A stretch of 64,000 nucleotides of DNA, taken from the NCBI RefSeq assembly GCF_014192915.1, contig NZ_JACHYN010000008.1, positions 198,989 to 262,988 of the forward strand, in the 5' to 3' direction. Made by a program: the position numbers and the translations under genes. The stretch is from Azospirillum sp. OGB3. GTDB lineage: Bacteria > Pseudomonadota > Alphaproteobacteria > Azospirillales > Azospirillaceae. Shown here in pieces: positions 44,088 through 52,338 of the stretch; position 1 is the stretch's first letter; every line of letters starts with the position of its first letter. The notes beneath the pieces were generated by a model. The model worked only from the letters and a program-made list of their open reading frames with translations. It made no database searches and was not told where the DNA came from.

Positions 44088-44809
44088 GAATCATACTCCT
44101 TAACGATGGGATTCGGTGGGGTGGGGGATTTCCTACCCCGAAATGGCGAGGTACCACTAAGCCTTTACCCAAATACCGTTCGGCATGGCTGTGACAAACA
44201 TAAGGTCAAACCCAGGCAAATCTTGAGTTCATAGAGTCAGAACACAATAATCATCAACGTTCATTACGTCATTCCTGTCACCTTGGCTTCAAAGCCCTTC
44301 GAAAATCTAAACATCTAATTTTGGACACAGTGCCGAATTGGCGGTTTTACGGCTCTCGTCCAAGACGAAGACTCATGATTAGCCGAAGATGCAGAATTGT
44401 TGGCTCATAATACTTTTAAAGATATCGGGAAGGCGTTTCGGTCGAAATTCGACGAAATGCCCTGAAATGACCCGCAAGTCCTATGCGTTTGGCTTAGGAT
44501 TATGCCGATCTTCATTGCCCTTAGGGGGCGTCCGGCGATGCTGCGGCGCATTCAAAACCCCGGCTTTTAAAAATGCTGGCGGGGAAGGCCGGAGAATTTA
44601 AAAGCCGGAATTTGAAAGCGAAGGCGGGGCGGTGGGGGCCGCCGGGAGGCGCGCGGCGCCCGCAACGCCGTTGTCCGGACCTTCCAGGCAGGCTTTTTCC
44701 GATCTCCAGACCGTTCCGGCGGCCCGCCGAGGTCGGGCCGAGCGCCGCCGGACGGCTGTGAGCGACGCCCCGGAAGGGGTGAAAATTTTTGTCTTGCGTC
44801 CGCCCGAAA
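44088..44809. other. 722-base AT-rich gap upstream of the RTX gene
   Basis: Noncoding as far as I can see. 44160-44480 is far more AT-rich than the genome norm and should contain the RTX promoter and possible upstream regulatory sites. Reading frames here lack ribosome sites and codon character. A 12-bp inverted repeat is at 44560-44608. The last 200 bases are GC-rich. Confidence 0.6.
44560..44608. other. 12-bp inverted repeat with TTTAAA core
   Basis: CCGGCTTTTAAA (44560-44571) and TTTAAAAGCCGG (44597-44608) are exact complements 25 bases apart. On the minus strand GGGGTTTTGAA follows, so it may be the terminator of the small gene ending at 44810, about 200 bases away; its size also allows a structured leader or protein-binding site. 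Confidence 0.45.
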
Positions 44810-45025
44810 TCAGGCCTTGCCGGCCTCGGCGGCGTCCAGAGCCACCCGCGCCAACTGCATCAGCTTGTCGTCGACCGCCGCCCGGTCATAGCCGGGGCTG
44901 TCGGCCAGCGAATCACGCAGCCGCATCGCGATGAACTCGCCGGTGTGGTGCTTGTCGTAGAGATGGACGTCGCCGATGGCGTCGGCGACGCGCTTCAGGG
45001 TGTTCCGGTCCCACTGTGTGGTCAT
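44810..45025 (-). CDS. small hypothetical protein
   Basis: A 71-aa acidic-basic soluble protein, predicted almost all helical (TLKRVADAIGDVHLYDKHH, YDRAAVDDKLMQLARVALDAAEAGK). GGAAGGGAG before the ATG supports expression. It lies 93 bases after the type I secretion adaptor gene on the same strand, upstream of the RTX gene. I recognise no family. It might be an accessory of the secretion operon; nothing in it proves this. Confidence 0.65.
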   Translation of the reverse strand: MTTQWDRNTLKRVADAIGDVHLYDKHHTGEFIAMRLRDSLADSPGYDRAAVDDKLMQLARVALDAAEAGKA

Positions 45026-45118
45026 GCTCGCACGCTCCCTTCCTGGCCTGTCGGCCCTTGGTCTTGCCTGCTTGGCAACGGAGGAGCGTGCGAAATGATC
45101 CGGCGCGGCGCCCTGCGG

Positions 45119-46492
45119 TCAGTTCTCGCGGAAGGCGCGGTTCATGCCGTCGGTCAGCGGCGTCAGGAAATACTCGATGGCCTTGCGGGTGTGCCCGTGG
45201 ATCATCACCTCGGTCGGCATGCCGGGATGCAGGTCCACGTTCGGCAGCGCCTTCAGCGCCGCGGCGTCAAGGCTGATCCGGGCGAGGAAATAGGCCTGCC
45301 CGGTGCGCTCGTCCTCAAGCTGGTCTGCCGAGAGGGTCAGCACCTTCCCCTGCACCGGCGGCACCAGCCGCTGTCGGTAGCCGACCAGCCGCACCATGGA
45401 GCTGCCGCCCACATCGATGTTCTGCACATCGGCGGGGGCGACTCGGGCCTCGACGATCAGCCCGTCGTCCTGCGGGACGATGTCGAGGATGCCCTGGCCC
45501 GCCGGGATGACGCCGCCCGGCGTGTAGAAGCGCAGGTTGGTGACCCGGCCGGCCTGGGGCGAGACGAGTTCCTGGCGCTTCAGCACGTCGCCGGCACTGC
45601 GCAGCCGCTCCGACAGGTCGGAGACGGTGGCCTGGATGGTCTGAAGCTCGTTGCCGACCTCCGACCGCCGGTTGTTGCCGAGGTTGATGATCTCCAGTTC
45701 CGCTGCGGCGATGCCCTGCTCGGCCTTCGACTTGTCGGCCTGGATCTCGCCCAGCCGGCCCTTGGTGTCGGCGACGTTGCGCTGAAGCTCCAGCATGCGC
45801 GGCTTGCGCTCGTAGCCCTTGGCGAGCAGCGTCTCGACGATCCGCAGCTCGTCCTGGGTGTAGCGCAGCCGGTCGTTGGCGGCGACGCGCTGCGAATCGA
45901 GTGCCACCAGCTCGTCACGGAGCTGACCGATTCGTTTGCGCTGGATGGAGATCTGCCCCTCGTACGCGTCGCGCCGCGATTCGAACAGCCGCTGCTCCGC
46001 AGCCAGCGCCTCGGCGGCGACGGAGCTGGTCTTGGCGGCGGCCACCAGCTCGTCGGCGTAGACCGGGGCTTTCGCGTCGGTCTGCTCGGCGCGCAGCCGG
46101 GCGAGCCGGGCCAGCGAGGTCCAATACTGCCCGTGAAGCTGGGCGACCACCGCGCCGCTCTGCGTGGTGTCGAGCCGCAGCAGGATTTGCCCGGCCGTCA
46201 CCATGTCGCCGTCCTTAACCAGCAGCTCGCTGAGGATGCCGCCCTCCAGGTGGGACACGGTCTTGCGGTGGCTTTCCACCATGATGGTGCCGGGCGCGAT
46301 GGCCGCGCTGTCCAGGCTGGCGGTGAAGGCCCAGCCGAAGAAGCCGCCGAAGCCGATGGCGACGGCCAACGCCCCCGCCAGCGCCGTGCCGCGCAGCGTC
46401 GGCTCGTGCGGCGTCACGTCGATGACCGGCGACCAGGCGGCGGTGAGCGGGGATTGCGGAGTCGGAGCAGGGGTGATCGTCGTGTCGGTCAT
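45119..46492 (-). CDS. type I secretion membrane fusion (HlyD/PrtE-type) protein
   Basis: Adaptor protein of 457 aa: a short cytoplasmic N-terminus, one membrane helix (ALAGALAVAIGFGGFFGWAFTA, about 37-58), a lipoyl-like half (VSHLEGGILSELLVKDGDMVTAGQILLRLD), a long coiled coil (about 120-290), and the second lipoyl half followed by the HlyD C-terminal beta domain (QAGRVTNLRFYTPGGVIPAGQ, HPGMPTEVMI). It links the inner-membrane ABC transporter to a TolC-like outer-membrane channel, which is not encoded in this window. The start overlaps the ABC gene stop by four bases (ATGA). Confidence 0.93.
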   Translation of the reverse strand: MTDTTITPAPTPQSPLTAAWSPVIDVTPHEPTLRGTALAGALAVAIGFGGFFGWAFTASLDSAAIAPGTIMVESHRKTVSHLEGGILSELLVKDGDMVTAGQILLRLDTTQSGAVVAQLHGQYWTSLARLARLRAEQTDAKAPVYADELVAAAKTSSVAAEALAAEQRLFESRRDAYEGQISIQRKRIGQLRDELVALDSQRVAANDRLRYTQDELRIVETLLAKGYERKPRMLELQRNVADTKGRLGEIQADKSKAEQGIAAAELEIINLGNNRRSEVGNELQTIQATVSDLSERLRSAGDVLKRQELVSPQAGRVTNLRFYTPGGVIPAGQGILDIVPQDDGLIVEARVAPADVQNIDVGGSSMVRLVGYRQRLVPPVQGKVLTLSADQLEDERTGQAYFLARISLDAAALKALPNVDLHPGMPTEVMIHGHTRKAIEYFLTPLTDGMNRAFREN

Positions 46493-48210
46493 GCGGATTC
46501 TCCCGTCCGGACTAGGCGGGCCACCTTCACGGCGCCGCCGGGCTGGACCATCTTCAGCACGTCGGTGCGTTCGCCGAAATGCTCGACCATGCCGTCCTTG
46601 AGGACGAGCAGCTTGTCGGCCACCGACACGATGGAGGGGCGGTGGGCGACCATCACAATGGTCGCGCCGTCGCGGCGCGCGTGGTTGATCGCGGTCAGCA
46701 GCGCCTGCTCGCCCTCGTGGTCGAGGTTCGAGTTGGGCTCGTCCAGCACGATCAGGCGGGGCTTGCCGAACAGCGCGCGGGCCAGCGCGATGCGCTGCCG
46801 CTGGCCGCCGGACAGGGCGAAAGCGTTCTCGCCGACCGGCGTGTCGTAGCCGAAGGGCAGGCGCCCGATCATGTCGTGGACGCCGGCCAGCCGGGCGGCG
46901 CGCACGATCTCCGCCGGGTCGGCCTGGGCCATGCGGGCGATGTTCTCGCCGATGGTGCCGTCGAGCAGCGCCACCGATTGCGGGACGTAGCCGACATATT
47001 GGCCGAAGCTCTCGCGCTCCCACAGGAAGGTGCTGGTGCCGTCGAGGTAGATGCCGCCGGCGGTGGGCTCCCAGATGCCGACGAGCAGGCGGGCGAGAGT
47101 CGACTTGCCGGCCCCCGACGGGCCGATGATCCCCAGCACCTCGCCGGGCTCCAGCGCGAAGGAGACGCCGCGCAGCACCGGGCGCTGCAGGCCCTTCGGC
47201 ACATGGCTGACGCGGTCGACGGCCAGGCGCCCGTCGGGGCGGGGCAGCGGCATGGTGCTGCGCCGCGCACCCTCGCCGTTCAGAAGCTCGCGGATGCGCT
47301 TGTGGGCGGTCTGGGCGACGATCCATTGCCGCCAGTTCTCCACCAGATGCTCGAAGGGCTGGAGCAGGCGGGCCATGATGATGCCGGTGGCGATCATGCT
47401 GCCCGGCGACGCCTCGTTCCGGATGACCAGCGCGGCGCCCGCGGAGATGGTGGCGATCTGCAGGATCAGCCGCAGCGAGCGGGAGGCCGACGCCATGCCG
47501 CGCGACAGCACCACGCCCCGGTCGATCAGCGAGGCGGAGCCGATCTGCGCCATCTGCCAGCGCCGGGCCAGCGGCGGCAGCATGCCCATGGCCTCGATGG
47601 CCTCGGCGTGGCGGACGGTGCTGGCGACGTCGGCGAAGACCTTGGCCGATGCCTCGTTCGCCTCGGCGATGGGGCGGCGGGTCAGCGCGTCGGTCAGCGC
47701 GTTCATGGTCAGCAGCAGCAGCGCCGACCCCACCGCGATCCAGCCGTAGATCGGGTGCAGGATGAACAGGATGACCAGGAAGATCGGCGTCCACAGCAGG
47801 TCCAGCGGCACCACCACGGCGTTGCTGGTCATGAAGTTGCGCAGGTCGTTCAGGTCGCGCATCGTCTGGCCGGCGTTGCGCGTCCCGCCACCCAGCGCGT
47901 CCACGATGGATGCCTGCAGCGCCGGCACGTTGAAGCGGTGAGCGATCACCGCCCCGCAGACCAGGAAGGCGCGCGCCCGGATGAAGTCCAGCACGCCGTA
48001 CAGCACCAGCCCGCCCACGGAGATCACCGCGAGCATCGTCAGCGTCTCCAGGCTGCGGCTGCTCATCACGCGGTCGTAGACCTGCATCGTGTAGAGCGGC
48101 ACCACCAGCATCAGGATGTTGACGAAGAAGGTGAGGGCGCCGGCCAGCAGCAGGCCGCGTCCGATCTTCCGGTAGGCTTGGGTCAGCAGGGTCCGATCCA
48201 TACCGCTCAT
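46489..48210 (-). CDS. type I secretion ABC permease/ATPase (PrtD-type)
   Basis: Protein of 573 aa with an N-terminal six-helix membrane domain (about 20-310) and a C-terminal ATPase: Walker A GPSGAGKST, Q-loop YVPQSVALLDGTIGEN, signature LSGGQRQRIALARALF, Walker B LIVLDEPNSNLD, switch His in MVAHRPS. There is no C39 peptidase domain, as expected for exporters of RTX proteins and proteases with C-terminal signals. Likely cargo is the RTX protein at 43266, perhaps the beta-helix protein and the serralysin. AAGGA precedes the ATG. Confidence 0.93.
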   Translation of the reverse strand: MSGMDRTLLTQAYRKIGRGLLLAGALTFFVNILMLVVPLYTMQVYDRVMSSRSLETLTMLAVISVGGLVLYGVLDFIRARAFLVCGAVIAHRFNVPALQASIVDALGGGTRNAGQTMRDLNDLRNFMTSNAVVVPLDLLWTPIFLVILFILHPIYGWIAVGSALLLLTMNALTDALTRRPIAEANEASAKVFADVASTVRHAEAIEAMGMLPPLARRWQMAQIGSASLIDRGVVLSRGMASASRSLRLILQIATISAGAALVIRNEASPGSMIATGIIMARLLQPFEHLVENWRQWIVAQTAHKRIRELLNGEGARRSTMPLPRPDGRLAVDRVSHVPKGLQRPVLRGVSFALEPGEVLGIIGPSGAGKSTLARLLVGIWEPTAGGIYLDGTSTFLWERESFGQYVGYVPQSVALLDGTIGENIARMAQADPAEIVRAARLAGVHDMIGRLPFGYDTPVGENAFALSGGQRQRIALARALFGKPRLIVLDEPNSNLDHEGEQALLTAINHARRDGATIVMVAHRPSIVSVADKLLVLKDGMVEHFGERTDVLKMVQPGGAVKVARLVRTGESA

Positions 48211-48711
48211 GCCGATTCCTTTTCTTGCGTCCCGCGTTCCGGCCGCGTTCCGGAGTCCCGCGTTCTCAGGTTTGGGGGCGGGCCATGAAGCCGGTCATGC
48301 AAAGGGATTCATGGTTAACGAATTGTTGAGGCGCGGCCGTACCGCATGAACTCCTTTTGAGACGAAGTCCGGACAAAGGCCGCCCATTGCGGGAAGACTG
48401 GTCCCGCGCCATTTCCGCTTACGTCCGGCGCTGCGCTGCGGCGTGTGACAAGTTTGAGCCCTTACCCCCTCCGGCGCCGATCGAAAGGGGTATTTGCAGC
48501 GCTGTAAAATGTTGTTCCATAACATTTTTCCGATGACACCCCGCGCCTTTCCCAGCGCCCGTGTCTCTTTTTCGTCAACTGGCCTTCCGTCTGAATTGAC
48601 GGCATGGTGCATCGCGGAACTCTTGCACTTGCCACCGGGGGATGTACGATCCTTTGATGCCGGCGGGTGCCTGGACTGACGAATATTTCTCAAATCCAAG
48701 GAATATTTACG
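48211..48711. other. 501-base divergent region, secretion genes / galE
   Basis: Contains the promoters of the leftward secretion operon and the rightward galE. An AT-rich stem, AAAATGTT-N7-AACATTTT, is at 48506-48528. I see no gene; short frames at 48494-48679 lack a ribosome site and family resemblance. Confidence 0.55.
48506..48528. promoter_or_regulatory. AT-rich dyad, possible operator
   Basis: AAAATGTT (48506-48513) and AACATTTT (48521-48528) flank seven bases. It is unusually AT-rich here and lies about 180 bases before galE and about 300 before the secretion ATPase start on the other strand. It could bind a dimeric regulator of either gene. Confidence 0.4.
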
Positions 48712-49731
48712 ATGAACACGCCCCAGACCGTACTCGTGACCGGCGGTGCCGGCTATGTCGGCAGTCACTGCGTGGCCGAACTGCTCGACCGCGGCTTCCG
48801 GGTCGTCGTGCTCGACAACCTGCGCCAGGGCCACCGCGCCGCCGTGCCGTCCGACGCCGCCTTCGTGGAGGCCGACCTTGCCGACATGGACGCGCTGACC
48901 CGCGTCTTCGCCGAATGGCGATTCGACGCGGTGCTCCACTTCGCCGCCCTGTCGCTGGTCGGTGAATCGATGCGCGACCCGCACCTCTACCTGCACGGCA
49001 ACACCGTCAACTCGCTGAACCTGATCCGCGCGGCGACCACGGCCGGCGTGCGCAAGATGGTCTTCTCCTCGACCGCCAACCTGTTCGGCACGCCGGAGCG
49101 CCAGCCGATCGACGAGGACACCACCATCGACCCCGGCAGCCCCTACGGCGAATCCAAGTTCTTCATCGAGCGCGCGCTGCATTGGGCCGACCGCTGCCAC
49201 GGCCTGCGCTCCGCCTGCCTGCGCTACTTCAACGCCGCCGGCGCGCACCCGAACGGGATCATCGGCGAGGATCATGATCCGGAAACCCACCTGATCCCGC
49301 TGGTGCTCGACGCGGCCAGCGGCCGGCGCTCGCACATCGAGATCTTCGGCGACGACTATCCGACGGGGGACGGCACCTGCGTGCGCGACTACATCCATGT
49401 CTGCGACCTCGCCGACGCGCATCTGCGGGTGCTGCCGACGCTGGAGACGCGCAGCGTCCGCTACAACCTGGGCAACGGCACGGGCTACAGCGTCCGCCAA
49501 GTGATCGAAGCGACGGAGCGGGTCACCGGTTTGACGGTTCCGGTGAAAGTCGGGCCGCGCCGCGCCGGCGATCCGGCGGTTCTGATCGCCTCGTCGGAGC
49601 GCATCCGGAGCGAGTTGGGCTGGAACCCGCGCTTCCCCGATCTGGACAGCATCATCGGCAGCGCGTGGGAATGGCGCCGCCGCCATCCGGGCGGCTACCG
49701 CGGCCCGGCCGTGGCGCAGGCCGCCGAGTGA
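48712..49731 (+). CDS. galE: UDP-glucose 4-epimerase
   Basis: Short-chain dehydrogenase-type epimerase of 339 aa. The NAD loop is VLVTGGAGYVGSHCVAEL. The catalytic Tyr and Lys are in PYGESKFFIER, with the conserved SST in VFSSTANLFG. GTCVRDYIHVCDLADAHL and the C-terminal RRAGDPAVLIASSERI complete the GalE pattern. It interconverts UDP-glucose and UDP-galactose and feeds polysaccharide synthesis (called exoB in several alphaproteobacteria). I chose ATG 48712 after AAGGAATAT. It lies beside the secretion and glycan genes; the MarR gene follows after 14 bases. Confidence 0.93.
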   Translation: MNTPQTVLVTGGAGYVGSHCVAELLDRGFRVVVLDNLRQGHRAAVPSDAAFVEADLADMDALTRVFAEWRFDAVLHFAALSLVGESMRDPHLYLHGNTVNSLNLIRAATTAGVRKMVFSSTANLFGTPERQPIDEDTTIDPGSPYGESKFFIERALHWADRCHGLRSACLRYFNAAGAHPNGIIGEDHDPETHLIPLVLDAASGRRSHIEIFGDDYPTGDGTCVRDYIHVCDLADAHLRVLPTLETRSVRYNLGNGTGYSVRQVIEATERVTGLTVPVKVGPRRAGDPAVLIASSERIRSELGWNPRFPDLDSIIGSAWEWRRRHPGGYRGPAVAQAAE

Positions 49732-49745
49732 CGGAGAGACGAGGG

Positions 49746-50282
49746 ATGAGTACGCAGCGCCGGGCGGGCGCCGAATCCAAGCCGGCCCAAGACAAGCCGG
49801 ATGCCATCGACGCGGCGGAACTGGCCGAGTATCACGGGCTCGCCCGGTTGATCGAGCGGATGCACCGCCGGTTCCTCGATGTCGTGCGGGCCGGCCTGCT
49901 GCGGCAGGGGATCGACGACATCGGGCCGGTTCAGGCGCTGATGGTCATGCTGATCGGCGACGACGAGCCGTCGGTCCGCGACCTGATGGAGCGCGGCTAT
50001 TACCTGGGGTCCAACGCCTCCTACAGCCTGAAGATCCTGGTCGAGGCCGGCTACATCGACCGCGGCGCCAGCCAGCGTGACCGCCGCACGGCCCGGCTGC
50101 GCCTGACCGACAAGGGACGGACGCTGCGGGACGAGCTGTTCAAGTTGGAGCAGGGCCAAGCCACCGCTCTGGTCCGCAACGAGGCGGAGGCGGCCGACCT
50201 GAAGGCCGCCTACCGCACCCTGCGCCGGCTCGACCGCATCTGGGGCGACATGGTCCGCTACGCCGGCCAGGGACTCGATTGA
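49746..50282 (+). CDS. MarR-family regulator, LdtR-like
   Basis: Protein of 178 aa. The winged helix-turn-helix is at about 60-135 (NASYSLKILVEAGYIDRGASQRDRRTARLRLTDKG, in part). The segment DDIGPVQALMVMLIGDDEPSV with RGYYLGSNASYSLK closely resembles the LdtR-type MarR proteins of Rhizobiales, which control an L,D-transpeptidase and stress tolerance. That link is from memory of the family. It follows galE by 14 bases with GGAGAGACGAGGG upstream of the ATG, so it may be co-transcribed with galE. Confidence 0.85.
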   Translation: MSTQRRAGAESKPAQDKPDAIDAAELAEYHGLARLIERMHRRFLDVVRAGLLRQGIDDIGPVQALMVMLIGDDEPSVRDLMERGYYLGSNASYSLKILVEAGYIDRGASQRDRRTARLRLTDKGRTLRDELFKLEQGQATALVRNEAEAADLKAAYRTLRRLDRIWGDMVRYAGQGLD

Positions 50283-50332
50283 GTGGCTCGACTGAACAGC
50301 CTTATGCATCTCCCACCCGCAGGCATCCGCAC

Positions 50333-51511
50333 ATGAGCGATTCATCCCTGTCCATCCGCGATGTCGAGCGTCTGCTCGAATCCTCGTCGGCGGAAGCCCG
50401 CATCGACACGATGCAGAAGCTGGCCGGCGATCTGGAGAAAGGCGGGCTGACCGACGCCGAGCGGTCGCTGGCTCTGGAGGTCATGCACTGCTTCGCCGCC
50501 GACGCCCAGGTCGCGGTGCGCGAGGCGGTGGCCTGGCAGATCCGCAACAACGCCCTGCTGACCGCGGAGCTGGCCGAGCGGCTGGTGAAGGACGTGGCCC
50601 GCGTGGCCTTCCCGATCCTGCGCGACGCCGGAAGCCTCAGCGACGAACTGCTGCTCGACGTGCTGGCCGATCCCGACGCCGGCAAGCACATGGCCGTCGC
50701 CAACCGCCACACCGTGTCGGCGCGGGTGGCCGGGACGGTCGTCGAGACCGGCAACGTCGCGGTGGTGACCGCCCTGCTGCGCAACCCCGGCGCGGAACTG
50801 GTGGAACCGGCGCTGCACCGGGCCTTGGACCGCTTCGGCCGGGTGCGCATGGTCAGCGAGGCCGCGGCGACCCGCCCCGGCCTGCCGCTGGCCGTGGTGG
50901 AGCGGCTGGTCGCCTTCGTCTCCGACGCGGTGCGCGCCACGCTGGCCCACAGCCATGGCCTGTCCAAGGATCTGGTGGACCGGCTGGCCAACCGCGGGCG
51001 CGAGTCGGCGACTCTGCGGCTGCTGCGCCCGGCGTTGCGCGGCGACGAGGATGTGGAGGCGGTGGCCCGCTGGCTGCACGCCAACGGGCGCTTCACCGCG
51101 GCGCTGCTGTTCCGCGTGCTGTGCGCGGGCGATGTCGCGCTGTTCGCGGCGGGGCTGGGGGCGAAGGCCGGCATCCCGGCGGACAACGCCCGCAGGCTGG
51201 CCTGGGACGACGGGGCGCTGGGGCTGCGGGCGGTGCTGAAGAAGGCGTCGGTCGCGCCGGTCCTGGTGCCGCCCTTCCAGGTGGCGATCGCGACCGCCAA
51301 GCGCATGGGCTACGAGGGCAGCGACAACCGCCGCGATGATTTCCAGGCGGAGGTCATGGCCGACCTGTTCGCCACCCTGACCCCTACGAATGAGTGGGTG
51401 GTGGACGAGCTTTTGCTGCAACTGTTCGACGGTGCGTCGGACGAGGTGATCGACCGCGCGCTGGATCAGGCGGGGTTGCCCTTTGCACCGGTGCGCGGGA
51501 CGGGGACGTAA
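50333..51511 (+). CDS. DUF2336 domain protein
   Basis: All-helical protein of 392 aa with HEAT-like repetition: LALEVMHCFAADAQVAVREAVAWQI, LSDELLLDVLADPDAGKHMAVANRH, VVTALLRNPGAELVEPALHRALDRFG. This is the DUF2336 pattern found widely in alphaproteobacteria, with no established role. No membrane segment or signal peptide. ATG 50333 matches the family start. It follows the MarR gene by 50 bases and ends before repeat R5. Confidence 0.85.
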   Translation: MSDSSLSIRDVERLLESSSAEARIDTMQKLAGDLEKGGLTDAERSLALEVMHCFAADAQVAVREAVAWQIRNNALLTAELAERLVKDVARVAFPILRDAGSLSDELLLDVLADPDAGKHMAVANRHTVSARVAGTVVETGNVAVVTALLRNPGAELVEPALHRALDRFGRVRMVSEAAATRPGLPLAVVERLVAFVSDAVRATLAHSHGLSKDLVDRLANRGRESATLRLLRPALRGDEDVEAVARWLHANGRFTAALLFRVLCAGDVALFAAGLGAKAGIPADNARRLAWDDGALGLRAVLKKASVAPVLVPPFQVAIATAKRMGYEGSDNRRDDFQAEVMADLFATLTPTNEWVVDELLLQLFDGASDEVIDRALDQAGLPFAPVRGTGT

Positions 51512-51534
51512 GTTGCGGATGGGGCAACGCTTGC

Positions 51535-51645
51535 CCCCTCCCTAACCCTCCCCCGCTGTCGCAGGGGAGGGGATAAAACTCCCTCCCTTGCGACAGCGGA
51601 GGAGGGAAGGGGCCCGCGGCGAAGCCGTGGGAAGGGTGGGGGCAA
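51535..51645. repeat. dispersed palindromic repeat, copy R5
   Basis: Begins CCCCCTCCCTAACCCTCCCCC, contains GTCGCAGGGGAGGGG and CTTGCGACAGCGGAGGAGGG, and ends GGGAAGGGTGGGGGCAA. It occupies the gap between the convergent DUF2336 and TetR genes. Confidence 0.75.
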
Positions 51646-51650
51646 CGCGC

Positions 51651-52214
51651 CTACACTCCCTCCGGCACCAGCACCTTCCCGCAAATGTCCCGCGCCTTCT
51701 CGAAACGGTCCGGCGCGGCGGAGCGGGCCAGCAGCCCTTCCCCGAAGATGAAGGAATAGAACAGATACGCCCGCGCGAAGGCGTCGTCGGGGTCCAGCCC
51801 CAGGCCGGCGAACAGGTCCGACACGCAGCGCAGGCGTTCGCGGTCGACCTCCGCCACGATCTCGGACGCGCGGGGGTCGCGGCGCGCCCAGTCGCGCATC
51901 GCCAGTTCAATGGCGATGCCGCGCGGGTTGCTGCTGCCGCCATACAGCGACAGCACGTAGCGCAGCCCCTCGGCTGGCGTGCGGCCGTCCAGGCGGGTCT
52001 GCGCCTTGATCGCCTCGATGCGGCCGGTTTTCCAGCCCTCCAGCATCGCCTCCACCAGCTCCATCCGGTCGCGAAAGTGCCAGTAGAAGCTGCCCTTGGT
52101 CACCTTCAGCCGCTTGGCCAGAAGCTCGACCCGCACCTGCTCGACGCCGCCCTCCGCCAGGGCGGAGAAGGCGGCGGACAGCCAGGATTCGCGGTTCAGC
52201 GTCTTCGCTTCCAT
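51651..52214 (-). CDS. TetR-family regulator
   Basis: Protein of 187 aa with an N-terminal helix-turn-helix (LSAAFSALAEGGVEQVRVELLAKRLKVTKGSFYWHFRDR shown in outline, residues about 10-50) and a divergent ligand domain. The start at 52214 has GGAG nine bases upstream. A perfect dyad, ATACG-N4-CGTAT, lies 20 bases upstream of the start and suggests self-control. It follows matB on the same strand after about 125 bases. The target besides itself is unknown. Confidence 0.87.
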   Translation of the reverse strand: MEAKTLNRESWLSAAFSALAEGGVEQVRVELLAKRLKVTKGSFYWHFRDRMELVEAMLEGWKTGRIEAIKAQTRLDGRTPAEGLRYVLSLYGGSSNPRGIAIELAMRDWARRDPRASEIVAEVDRERLRCVSDLFAGLGLDPDDAFARAYLFYSFIFGEGLLARSAAPDRFEKARDICGKVLVPEGV

Positions 52215-52233
52215 CGGCAACACTCCGGAGACC

Positions 52234-52247
52234 ATACGGCAGCGTAT
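52234..52247. promoter_or_regulatory. TetR operator candidate
   Basis: ATACGGCAGCGTAT, arms ATACG and CGTAT around four bases. It overlaps the expected promoter of the TetR gene; autorepression is the likely use. Confidence 0.55.
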
Positions 52248-52338
52248 CGATTCGCCGATGGCCTGTCCAGAACCCGGCGGGCGGTGCGGGCGTCGAACCT
52301 TATACGGATTTGGCCGGAGAGGGGAAGCCGGGCGCGCC

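Noticed and set aside
45119..47794. Apparent 891-residue protein spanning the ABC exporter and the adaptor
   Set aside because: The upstream half is an out-of-frame reading of the exporter ATPase; the adaptor starts at 46492 with a normal HlyD N-terminus.
48494..48679. Small open frame upstream of galE
   Set aside because: It begins inside an AT-rich dyad, has no ribosome site, and its translation shows no family or membrane character.
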